Assembly: GCA_050084515.1 (NCBI GenBank)
Contig: CM114272.1
Span: 56,792,001-56,856,000, forward strand
Reading direction: 5' to 3'
Length of the DNA: 64,000 nt
Origin: Blasia pusilla
Taxonomy: Eukaryota > Marchantiophyta > Marchantiopsida > Blasiales
Part shown: positions 1-10,200 of the stretch, piece by piece
How positions within the stretch are numbered: the stretch's first letter is position 1
How the letters are laid out: every line of letters starts with the position of its first letter
The notes under the pieces: generated by a model
What the model saw: only the letters and a program-made list of their open reading frames with translations
What the model was told of the DNA's origin: nothing
The model's database searches: none
Made by a program: the position numbers and the translations under genes

Positions 1-1190
1 GGGAAAAAAAACTCATGTTCAACAAGATTAGTCTCGTAAGATGACACGTGCATATTAGTTTCTACTCCCAAATGGACTTTTCCCTTGTCCCGCACTCTAA
101 AATCTCAGAGTGAGCTATTCGAATAGAACACGTCGTAAGAAGCGGGATCTTGCGTCAAATTACCGGCCAGATGGACAACCCTCATTGGCTTACACCTTTT
201 GCAAATTAAGGACACAATGGGACCAAAAAAAAAACACACGAACGAACAGCGTGAAAACTTTTTGTTCATATGGCGCTGGGGCTAGTAATTACTTAAATGG
301 GGTTTGGCGCGTTTGTTCATATGAGATGTGAAATCAAACAGAGTTGCATGCATAACATAACATGTTAAAAGGAGAAACCACTCCCGATAAAACGGATCCG
401 GGGCTAAAGGTAGACCTCAACCTGCCCCAACTCCCAACTCCTCCAAACCACTACGGTAGGCACTTAAGACTACATGTTAGGGAACCTCGTTCTTAAATGC
501 AAGCAATGCTCCTCGTGATAAAGTGCTGGGTTTCGATCAAGACCAAACGATGGAGTCTTAATAATTAACTAAACGAGTAATATTGAGTCTATGGAACACG
601 TTGGTCCATGAGAGTCACGAGCAAAGCATGCTCCACTCACATTCATAAGTGGATCACTATCCATGAGCCTCCGTATACGAAACTCGCTCCATTTCTTGCG
701 GAGGTCATTTCTAGCCGGATGGAAAATTCCGGCTTATTCACACAAATATCTCCCAAGAAGGTTTCCCGGCACTCAAAGGAACTTAAATATAGGGCTCCCT
801 AAAGTAACCCCCCGAGACGGTTTTCAAAGACTAAAATTCACTATCGCGTGGTCATGGACATCCTCTGATGGAGCAAGTAATAGGGTATGCCCATTCAATT
901 GAGGATAGCTTGGGGCCGATTCGTGACAGCTGACGTAGTAATGATGTTGTGCGAGTCACGCTAATGTGCGACTCCTTGGGCGATTCTCCATAGTCACAAT
1001 AGACACACTACTACGATAAATGAGGGTAGTAGGTAGGTGGCAATCCAAAGTCGCAGCTTTGAATAGTCGTGACACATCCACAGACGAGTTGAGTTGGAAC
1101 TCTCGGGCGACTCCAAACTTCCAAAGCCTAGTTTGTGAAAAGTTGCATAATCTGGGATCGAGAACTAGTATGTATGTTTAGGTGTTTCCC
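1..1190. other. Unassigned region without a recognisable gene
   Basis: Mixed-composition DNA. Only short open frames occur on either strand, none with a motif I recognise and none continuing coherently across stops. I see no terminal repeats, RNA gene or coding remnant. It may be the decayed end of an element that starts outside the window. Confidence 0.4.
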
Positions 1191-3354
1191 GTGCCATGTA
1201 ACCGGATGCATTTAATTAATTTACAACGGAAAAAATTTTAATTTAATTAATTTACAATAGAAAAATTTTAATTTAATTATCCTAACCATCAAGCGGGTTT
1301 TTGGTAATCCATCTTCTTTTAATTTAATTATAGATATTTAATTATCATATTTTTTTATACAGATTTAATTATATATATCTGGGTTTGAAATGAAAAAATT
1401 TATATCTTATATCATTGACATGATTTTTTTACAAGATTAATTGCATTAAATCCGGATTGATCAAAAGATAATCGCTTTCAATTATTTAGGGTGAATATAT
1501 GAATAGAGAAAGAAAAACTATTTTGAAGCGGAAAAATATGTACAATTAAAAAAAATTAACTTGTTTTTAATATAATCATATCAATTTCTTTTTCTTTCAA
1601 CCTTCAACGCTTCATTTAGCCTATCCATTTTTTCCTTATTTTTGAGAAAAAATATTAAGGAGAAAGTTGATATAGATTTTTCAAAATGAAGGGGTTATGT
1701 GGTTAGTATCAAGTTCACCTAGTGCCATATAACTTTCTTCTCTCATTTTTCCTAGTTTTAAAAATTTTCTCCTATTTTTTTTAAATATTTGAAATAAAAG
1801 GAATTTCAAATGAAAGGGAAAAAAATAAAATTATATTGTAGATGCTCATGACTTTCATATACTTCTTGATCCTAATCACCTTAATCCTTTCCATAAGTTC
1901 TTAATAATTTTTACTCAAATTTTGGATTTGTTCTTGTAAATAAGAACTAGAAAGAGGGGGGGGGAAGACTCTGAAAGAGTTTATGATTAGGGTTAAACAC
2001 GGACAAAATATATGTCTGCGGAAACCTCTCCATCCTAGGGATAGACATGTCTGTGCAAGTTCCATTTCTATGCAACCTTGCTTATGATGAAGGGTGGTAT
2101 TGTGATCAAGATCATGTTAGATTTCTAAAAACTAGAATCATCGTGATTTAGATCCAAAAAAATTTCCTCGATCAACCCCCCTCACAAATTTTTCAAAATT
2201 TTCCATCCTGTTTTCCTTATTTCCAAGGAAATGCCCAATTTTGGGATAAAACCGTCAAAATGAGAAATCTTGGAAATAGGATTTAAAGGCTAAGGTGGCC
2301 GAGATGAAAAATTATTTCATACTCATAATCCTCCAAGAAAGGGGGAAAAAAAAACCCTATTCAGGTCTTCTTTTAAAGAAAATTTACCTCAATTTTATAG
2401 AAACTTTTTAGAAGTTCTCAAGGTAATGGAAGGGGTGTTCAGGACCCAAAGGTATATATACTCTTGATCATCATGGTTGCATGTGAATAAAGTTCATCTT
2501 TGTGGACATGTCCAAGTCCACGAGCCACATACTTAAGTAACTTAAGTTTGTCCTATGGACGAACTTATGTCCAAAAATTTCTACAACACATTTTTTATGT
2601 CCCGCATTAAGTCCCCTTCCCTTTTTTTCTCAAGAAACACATGATTTCTTTTAAATTTCTTAATAGGAGTTCTCAAAATAATGGAAGGGATGGTTCATAC
2701 AATGTGTAAAATATTGAACCTCATAGTTGCACGAGGGAAAAGTCCATATATGTTTGTGTACATATCCAAGTTTGAAGTTTGTGAACTTAACTCTATCCCA
2801 AGGTTCAGAACTTCAACAAAATATTCACAATCAAATATTTGATATAGAATTTTTAGGAAAATTTTCAAAAAATTTATGGAATATTCAGCTTTTGAGTTTT
2901 CATATAGGTTAAAAATTGGTGGCATATCAATGATTAGATCTCCAATCAAAAATTTGGAATTTAGTACTCGAGATTTTTTTGAAAAAAATTACTGAATATT
3001 GGTTTATGCAAAAGCTTGCTCTGTCTTATGGACCAATTTTGTGTCAGCAAGAATTTCTCCCATACCTTCTTTATTTCCCACATCAAGTCCAAGCTAGGTT
3101 CACTTGAATATTTGGGATTGAATATTTGGTATTTTTGCAATTTTTTTGAAAATTAATATGGAATATTTGGGTTTCCAATTTCCAACTTTCCTCATAGGTT
3201 AAAGGAAATATATGTCATGATAACGATGGGATATCCAATTGAAAATTTGGGATAGAAATTATTGAATGTTCCGAAAGTTTCAAAAAATTACTCAATATTT
3301 GGTTTATGCAAAACTTTAATCTAGTTCCACTCCCCCTACTCCCTTTGCATTATT
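1190..3354. repeat. AT-rich noncoding DNA with local direct repeats
   Basis: Very AT-rich with poly-A and poly-T runs. Around 1209-1280 a unit of about 38 bp built on TTTAATTAATTTACAA occurs twice in tandem. A longer imperfect direct repeat is visible: the stretch beginning TTCTCAAGGTAATGGAAGGG near 2415 recurs near 2671 as TTCTCAAAATAATGGAAGGG, each followed by a GGTTGCAT/GGACATGTCC-type repeat (near 2478 and 2722). No coding remnant was found; the overlapping open frames at 2695-2949 are low-complexity. Confidence 0.45.
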
Positions 3355-3382
3355 GACTATCTAGATTGCATTCTAGATAGTC
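3355..3382. repeat. Perfect inverted repeat, 11-bp arms
   Basis: GACTATCTAGA and its exact complement TCTAGATAGTC are separated by the 6-base loop TTGCAT. The surroundings are noncoding. It could be a small foldback element or a hairpin terminator-like structure; the sequence does not decide. Confidence 0.6.
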
Positions 3383-3763
3383 AGAAAAATTTTGTTACAT
3401 TCTAAGGTTATTCCAATGGTAGGAATTTTGGTGGAAGATTCTTCATGTGCTGCCTATCCATGCTGAAATGATCGATGCTTTCGGACTAGATCCTATCATG
3501 CCATACATTTAAGTACAAAGGGGAGAGATTGAGTTGTATTCTAAGAAATTATCGCCGAACTTGTAATCACCTTTCTAAGTATCATTGAAAGCATTCACAA
3601 GCGAGGAGTTCTCTACCTTGATCTTTATGGCGGGGCGGGGTGGGGCAGCAAGGGAGTGGGAGTGAGGGGAGGACGCCAGAAGCAAGTGTTGGACATGAGG
3701 GCAAATGGGAGGGGAGAAAAGAAGACGGAGGTGGAGCACACATAGACCAATCCTTCCATAGGC

Positions 3764-4380
3764 CCTATGTTGTACGGAAACGGACATGATCACGAACATG
3801 CCAAACCAAGCGCCCACCTGATCTTTTTTGTGCTTAGGTTGCCTGCATAAGGTCTAGAGACAAGACGTGGGAACATGCATATGTGCGGGCTCAAATTAAG
3901 GGTGCGGACTAGGGAGTAGTAGGCATGCGCGATCTTCATTGGCACGATGGGCATACTACATAGCCAAATGCGGGTCTGATATGGGCTTGATGTGAGCCTA
4001 GTGCAATCCTAGTGGGGACCTATTACGGGCTTTCTATGGACTAGTACATGCCTTGTGTGTACCCTTGCGGGCCATGCGCAGCTTAGGTGTGGGCCATGCA
4101 CACTCAATATTGGCTTGCACACGCTATGTTTAGGCTATGTGCAGGCCAAGAGGGTAGGGTGCAAGCTTAAGCATGGATGAGGTCGACTTAGGCGCGGACC
4201 ATGTAGCCTGCGTACAGGTCTAGGCTTGGAACATGGGGGCTACTTGTGGGCTAGGGCACAAGCCTAGGTTTGGACCTCGCTCGTGGCATGGGCTTAAGCC
4301 CACGTACGTACGCCACATGTGAGGTATGTACAGGGGTCGTGTGCGGGTAGGGGTAGGCTCTAGGTACATATTTTTTTGGA
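3764..4380. repeat. GC-rich degenerate repeat tract
   Basis: A GC-rich island in AT-rich DNA, made of degenerate short units around GGGCC, GCGGGCT, TAGGCTTG and GTGGGCCATG. It starts next to a GGACATG-bearing short repeat (3764-3795). It has the same texture as 24370-24660 and 63690-64000. Because one such tract lies just outside the 5' part of both hAT copies, it may belong to that element family. No reading frame in it is convincing. Confidence 0.5.
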
Positions 4381-5005
4381 GGCCATGTGACTAGTTTTCA
4401 TGGATGGAGAGGAAAGGGTTACAAATTAGGATGTTTGTATTAGGGAATAGATTAGTTGCAAATAGAATTGGATGGAGAAGTTAGGATAGTTGAAAAAGGG
4501 TTGGGATAAGGAGAACAAAATCAGATTTGCTACATGCTTATTAGTGGATTGTTAAGGCATTAATAATAAGTGCGGATAGATGTTTAAAAATAATTAAGGG
4601 TTAATTCCCTTCCTTCCATCATCCCCTATATAAACTTGCTCATTTTTAGTATTAACTCACAATTTCACTCCTCTTTCCATGTCTCTCTCTCTCTCTCTAC
4701 TCTTTTGCTTAATTTTTTTCTCCATGGATAGGTGAACTTGATAAGTGAGAATAAATTTTTCCTCTAGTTAACCTTGATAATTTAAAATATCTTGGTTATC
4801 TAAGTTAGCTTCATGGTTGTACGGAAAAGGACATGTTTGTTCAAGGGATGGACATGCCCAACGGTTCCCTCACCCGATTAAGGTATCTTCATGGCTCGCA
4901 CAAGTTCAGGCCGCGGAAATGGATGTGGGCTCAGATTAAGCTTCTCTCCTAGGCCCGGCGGAACTCCGTCTTCTGGTGCGCGATGCTCGGCCACAGATAT
5001 ACAAC

Positions 5006-5775
5006 GCCAAGAAAATTGAAGAGTGCGAGACGGAAACTGAAATGAGGAAGCAAGAAATGGTGGCAAAGCTAGCTCTGGAGAAGCTCGCGAAGCAAGAGGC
5101 AATGAGGGAAGAAATGCATGCAGGATGAGATCAAGTTGAAGAAGAGGCAGGACGCTGCTTGTAATGAAAATTGGAATTGACAATGTTGATATTCGCGCAC
5201 GTTGTGAAGCAAATGGCAGTGGTGGATGGCCTAAATGGCCCGAGGATTCCTCTCTGCCGACTCCGAACGATAGAATATATTCAAGAGATTCCATCCGAGG
5301 AAGAAATTGAGAAGTTGAAGTAGTTAGTGGCAACAACTTCATACGTGGATAGCTTCCCTCCTTTCTATGTTCAGCCTTATGATGAGCATGGAACCCAAGC
5401 TTTGGTAACCGAGGAAGAGCTGGAGAGTTTGGATGCATTTTGGAGGCTGAGGGACGTAGAGTTTCAGAAGGAAATTGCAGGAACCCAGTACAAGTGGATG
5501 CAGAACTTATACTTCTTCATCTGGGATGGCAACCATAGATTCATGGCGTGGTTGTAGTTTGCAGCGGAGTGCCCAAACTCTCTAGAGGCTCATTTTTGCA
5601 TGAGGTCGGTGGTCCTCCATCCCTACCCGAATCACATGGCCACGGTGGAGATGGCCATACACTCAATGAACACGAAAGTATCTGGAAACTTTTTCCCAAA
5701 TGTTTTACGTCTTCAACCCGTCGGAGCCCGACGGGTTCGTTCTTTTGTAATTAAAAAAAACTCGTTAATGAGGTC
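5006..5775 (+). pseudogene. Coiled-coil protein remnant with DGNHR motif
   Basis: One reading frame stays coherent over most of this span despite several stops and an indel. The first part (5006-5150) is a charged alpha-helical stretch rich in K, E and Q, typical of a coiled coil. After about 5176 the frame reads through IEYIQEIPSEEEIEKLK, a TAG, then FPPFYVQPYDEHGTQ, TEEELESLDAFWRLRD and IWDGNHRFMAW, then a second TAG and a further acceptable stretch to about 5775. D-G-N-H-R resembles the D-G-x-H-R motif of ParB/Srx-type nucleases, but I cannot claim that fold. I have the impression of similar repetitive proteins in Chara; this is unverified memory. It has no introns here and is probably a captured or retro-copied gene piece. 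Confidence 0.55.
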
Positions 5776-6012
5776 ATAAACCCGTCGGAATCCGACGGGT
5801 TGCAATAGAAATAGCTAAATGCAACCCAGATGCAACGCGTAGGTTTCCAATGGATTGCAAGGAGGAACTTGGTGTAGACTAGTGGTGAAAGCCGTTGGAC
5901 TCCGTCAGGTTGCAAAATATGTCCTTCGACTCGGATGCAACCCGTCGGTTTCTTACGGATTGCATCGAGGAAGCTGGTGGTGCAACCTGTCAGACTCCGA
6001 TAGATTGCATGC
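5715..6012. repeat. Array of small hairpin units (AACCCGTCGG/CCGACGGGTT)
   Basis: Five or six dyad units lie in a row. At 5715-5737 AACCCGTCGG pairs with CCGACGGGTT around a 3-base loop. At 5779-5801 the arms are AACCCGTCGGA and TCCGACGGGTT with one base between them. More degenerate copies follow near 5825-5857, 5890-5913, 5939-5966 and 5983-6010, most ending in GGTTGCA or GATTGCA. Unit spacing is about 45-65 bp. The first unit lies in the last part of the preceding coding remnant. Confidence 0.7.
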
Positions 6013-7035
6013 ATCTGTTGTTTGATTTTTTCATTGCTGTCTATTTGTAGTACTCAAATTTTTGAAATTTTGACAGAAAGATCAGTTTTGTATAGCATTG
6101 TAGTGAAGTCTTCACGAATTGGAGACTGAAGGCTCAAGAGTGGAAGTAAAGAAGAATGCTTGGAAGAAATTGTGTTGAAGCATGTTGAAGTATGGAAGTG
6201 TAAAATTAGGAGAGCTCGGCTGAAGGGACAAGACAGGGTAAGAAATTGAGGACCATCTTGAAGGAATGAAAATTGTTGTAAGAGTAGGAAAGAAGGGAGT
6301 CAGGAAAGAAGTAGAAGAGGTGCGAGTGCTTTGTAGCAAAGACTATGGCAAAGACCACAGTGTGGGAAGATGGTAAAGACTCTCAATGAAGACCTCTAAA
6401 AGGACTTCTTCTTTGCAACAAAAGGGAGTCTCCGCGCGAAGACTATGAATGAAGACCAAAGACCAAAAGTGAAAGGACAAAGAAAGCAAAGAAGAAGAAG
6501 AAGAAAGAAGAAGAAGGAATCAGCAAGAGTCTTCACGAAGCGGAAAGATATATGAAGAGTAAGAATAGGAAGAGGAATATTTTTTTGAAGAAAGTGGATG
6601 GAAGGAAATTCGCAAGGAGAACTTCTTTACGGTGGGAGCAGTAGCAGAGTGCTTCGCGAAGATAGGATAGGAGTGCGTCTAGCAAAGACTGTAGATAGTG
6701 AACCGTCGCGGAGATTTTGGAAGTTAGAAATGGAAGGGCGCTATGGTTCAGATGGAAGCGGAAGAGACCTCAACCGACTTAAGGGAAATAAATTGCATAT
6801 GGGCTGAATAATCTCGGGCGTACGTTCTTGCTCATCTCGAGTGTTCCAAGAATGCTATTGGATTATTCACGAAAAATACATAGTATAATTTGCATAAATT
6901 TCACAATTAGATATGTCTAATTGTTGAGCGTGTAAAATTATTTTGAATTACCCAAATCTTGTTTGGATGGGGATAGTTTCTACTTTTAGTCATGATCACG
7001 GCTAGATAACTCTAATAGATTGTGAACGAACATTG

Positions 7036-7220
7036 GGAAGAAGTACAAATGGAAGGTGAAACATCAAGCAAATGACAATGTAAGGATTGTTCCTACTAGA
7101 TGAAAATAAATCATACCACGTGGATGGTGGATCATTTCACACAAAAGAGACGAAAGAAAAAGGATGGGAATTAGTGTATCCATCATGCCAAATTATATGT
7201 GAAGGTTTCTTCTATTGAAG
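7036..7220 (+). pseudogene. BED zinc-finger N-terminus of hAT transposase (copy 1)
   Basis: The DNA is plainly homologous to the intact minus-strand BED reading frame at 57018-57434: GAAGAAGTACAAATGGAAGG here and GAAGAAGTACAGATGGAAGG there, continuing through the CKYCSY-type finger region. In this copy the finger is broken by a stop after the K-Q-M stretch and by a TAG after the second cysteine. Homology fades after about 7230, and the next 500 bp to the catalytic part have no counterpart in copy 2. Confidence 0.65.
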
Positions 7221-7744
7221 ACTAAGTTAGAGTCAAGCTCATTGGATACACGAACGGCTACAATTTTGACTCACACAAAGTAGAGAAGCTAAATCTTAGT
7301 TAGTCATTTAAGTAATTATCTTAACTAGGATTAATCAACCACAATTAGTATAAATTTAGACTCTTGTTAGTATTAGGATTGCTTTTACATACCCTTTATA
7401 ATTGAGGGGGACTTGCTCCAACTCATTGACTGATTGCACAATTTTTTTCTCCATGATGATGTGTGAGTGTGAGAGCCATGCTCCAACAGTCATGCTTGTT
7501 TAGCAATTTTCTAATATGAAATAGGATCTTCAACACAAGGTATTAGAGAAGGAAATGGATAGAGAAGGAAAGAAAGACCCTTGAATGAAGTGGAGGAGAC
7601 AACGCGATTCCAATTGGGTTTGCAAGACAAAAGAAATAATATTTTTTCTATGTCCAATATTCAAGGGGTTGTGGACATGACACCAATCGACATGACGGCC
7701 AACTAATAGCACCAAAAAGAAGCAATGTGATCCAAAGGATTCTT

Positions 7745-8480
7745 TCAACCTCTAAGGAATAGAAATTGTAAATAAGATGTGGGCAAAGAGTTTTATGAAT
7801 GTGGAGTATCATTCAACGTAGTATGGCAATATGCTTTCAAGCAAAAAGTGTTGCTAACAACAAGGGTGAAGGGTGAAGGGTTACTTATGTCTTAGTTAGA
7901 ATTTGTTCCACGCTACTCTACTTGAGAAACATATGGGGAATATGAAGGAAAATATTGATATCGTATTGGACAATTTGCGTTAGGGAGGCACAATCAACAC
8001 GCATGGTTGGATCAATGTGAGAAGCAAGTCTTTAGTTAATAACATGGCCTCATGTCCATAAGGTGAGGTCATGATCGAATCTATGGACACAAAGAGGAAA
8101 TCCCAAACAATTGAATGGTTGGCATGTTTAGGGTCACCAAGAGAGGACTTTCATGCGCATAAGTCCAAAGAATGTGTTGCAACTTGTGATAGATAATGCT
8201 AGCAATGAGCCAGTAACACCGAAAATTATTGAAGAAAATTTTCCTCACATATCTTGGGGGTGGATGTTTATAACATTCTCTTGATTTGGTATGCAAAGAA
8301 TATGGTAAGTGGCCTTGGAAGGACAAAAAAATTTCATAAGCTCAAGACATTATAGTATTTGTGAAGATAAGAACTTGGGTGATGGCCCCCAAATTTATGG
8401 AAACCAATCTAGTGAAGGGATAATTATTGCTTACAACTAACACGCACTTTGTAGCAAACATTATGAGAGAAAATTTTAAA
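7745..8480 (+). pseudogene. hAT transposase catalytic-domain remnant (copy 1)
   Basis: Translation in shifting frames gives pieces that match the copy-2 transposase: MWAK-like start with an ECG.SFNVV.... motif (about 7775-7830), LQLVIDNASNEP (near 8180), IIEENFPHISWG, and a CKE-like region near 8300. It is riddled with stops and indels and breaks off near 8480 at the position equivalent to about 55760 in copy 2, so the C-terminal dimerisation domain is missing. Confidence 0.65.
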
Positions 8481-10200
8481 AACTTAATAGTAAAATGTCT
8501 CAATAATTAATAAATCATTTTTTAATATGACTGAGATATATCAAGAAATGATTCAATGACTTAGTCATATTTTTATACGATTAAATTCTTATTTTATGCA
8601 AAGATTCAAAGATATGACTATTATGTAATAAAGAGACATTCTAGTCATAAGTTAAAATCATGAAGAACCTTACTCATTTGAGTTCTAGTCATAAAAACCT
8701 TGATTTTCTTCTAGTGATGTATTAGATGTCACATCTTAGTTAACCAAGAAGTAGAGTTCTACATGTTGAAGGCATAGAGAGTCAAAAGGATGTGTGGGTT
8801 AAAAATTCTGTAAAGGTTTTAGATGAGGTTGGAAACACCTTCGTTGCGTCAAGCCTTTTCTTTCACTATTTTGGGCTATTTTTGAGGAAGAGTCCTTTAT
8901 CTCTTCATATCTATATATATATAGGAGAGATATGGCTTTTACAAACCAACTCATCAAACCATCTCGTCCAAACCATCAAGCATAAGGTTACCAATCTCAT
9001 TCGAAACCTTGACAAACTTACAAACTATCGCGACCCTCATAACCAAACGAACATCAAATAGGCGCCAAGCGAAACATCAGAACTCAAGTGGACTCACGCT
9101 GTGATGATCGCGCTTTGGAGAGGCTTTTGGAAAGGTATCTTGGAAAAGTCCAAGAGACGAAACGCAAAACAGAGTTATGCGTTTAATGCGTTAGTGGTTA
9201 CAACTAAGAAACCTAGACCAAACGCAAGCCAAGACTTAAGATGAGTTGAGTCTTGGAAGGTTAGTTTCCAAAGAGGTGAGAACTAGTTTTGGAACACAAC
9301 TAGCATTTGGGGAATTTGACTGTGTTTTGGACCATAAAGTTTAGCCCCAAGATACATTTGGGACAAGTAACAGCGCATTGGAAAGCCTTATCTTGAGAAG
9401 CTTCCAACCCACCAAAGATCTCAGCAAACGTATAAGTACAGACTGAGATATTTGCCGAAAAAAACTGTGAGAGCAATCGGGTTGAGGGGCAATTGGAGAG
9501 GCCCAGGTGTCTTTCCCTAAAAGTAGGGAACTCCAAAGATCCCTAGAAATACTAGTAAGGGAGGAGTCTCTCCAAGATGTCTTGGAACACGAATCCCCAC
9601 TTTGAGCACCAAACGGCGTCTTAGAGGCACGGGATGGAACGAGAGTTTGGCGTTGGAACTCGAAACCCAAACATGATCCAAGGGAGTGGACTTTGTACGC
9701 CACACTTGGATTCCGACCCGAGATTCAATTTGTGCGATTCTCGGTTAGGGACTCATTGGATGTCCATTGGAAAATTGGAACCGTGAGGCGAAAAACGCAG
9801 TTTAAGATTCCTGAACTGACCAAAAAGTCTCTTCAATTATCTCAATTCTACTCCAAAGAGCGTGTTAGTTGGAAGCAATAATGGGATGTGGCTTAGAGTT
9901 AATTTTCACTTATGGCAATGAAACATATTGATTTCAACTCACTTGTTTAAGAACCTAATGGAAAAAAGTTTACAAGGAAAGAATTTTACTCAAATACTTG
10001 TTCTAATAATTTTGGAATTAAAGATTATCCATAAAAAAAATCTTATGAAAAACGATTGGGAGAAACCATTCACTTCCAAATGGTAGACTACATGATGCAA
10101 GAATAGTCTAAAATTATCAAGTTTAGTGTGGAAAGAAAATTTAAGTATTTTCTCTTTGGGGGAATTCTCGGGGGAATAGAGTGGAAAATAGTCACACATG
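8480..10200. other. Unassigned region with a CACTA-like end and a TATA-like site
   Basis: No coding remnant was recognised. CTTCTAGTG at about 8708-8716 resembles the 3' end of a CACTA element (compare the true end at 63343), but no matching left end was found nearby. A TATA-like run (TCTATATATATATAGG, about 8908-8923) could be a decayed promoter. Parts of 9240-9900 share wording with 29750-30230 (GCATTGGAAAGC, GAGTTGAG), suggesting another unclassified dispersed repeat. Confidence 0.35.

Larger units (their letters stand above)
4816..6840. other. Block inserted between hAT 5' part and BED region
   Basis: This 2-kb segment interrupts the colinearity between hAT copy 1 and copy 2. It begins with a GGTTGTACGGA...GGACATGTT short repeat (4813-4870). 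It then holds a coding remnant (5006-5775), a hairpin array (5715-6012), and a strongly purine-rich stretch (about 6030-6830) with GAA/GAAGA runs near 6480-6520 and recurring GAAGACT words. I see no clear terminal repeats of its own. Confidence 0.55.
4380..8480 (+). mobile_element. hAT-family DNA transposon, copy 1 (decayed, interrupted)
   Basis: The plus strand holds, in order, an AT-rich 5' part (4380-4815), a BED-finger remnant (about 7036-7220) and a transposase remnant (about 7745-8480). Each segment aligns by eye with the second copy at 55.0-63.7 kb. The 5' part matches the complement of 57600-57787 plus 63347-63660, and the DNA just before the BED region (6840-7036) matches the complement of 57434-57560. 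About 2 kb (4816-6840) has no counterpart in copy 2 and is an insertion or replacement. Stops and indels throughout mean this copy is non-autonomous. A (CT)n microsatellite lies at 4681-4699. Confidence 0.75.

Noticed and set aside
4878-5438. 186-codon open frame on the minus strand
   Set aside because: It is antisense to the coiled-coil/DGNHR coding remnant, which is the coherent one; its own sequence is Leu/Pro/Ser-rich without motifs.
8700-8720. CTTCTAGTG as the right end of a complete CACTA element or MITE
   Set aside because: No CACTAGAAG left end, transposase or target duplication was found within reach, so only a chance or solitary end can be claimed.
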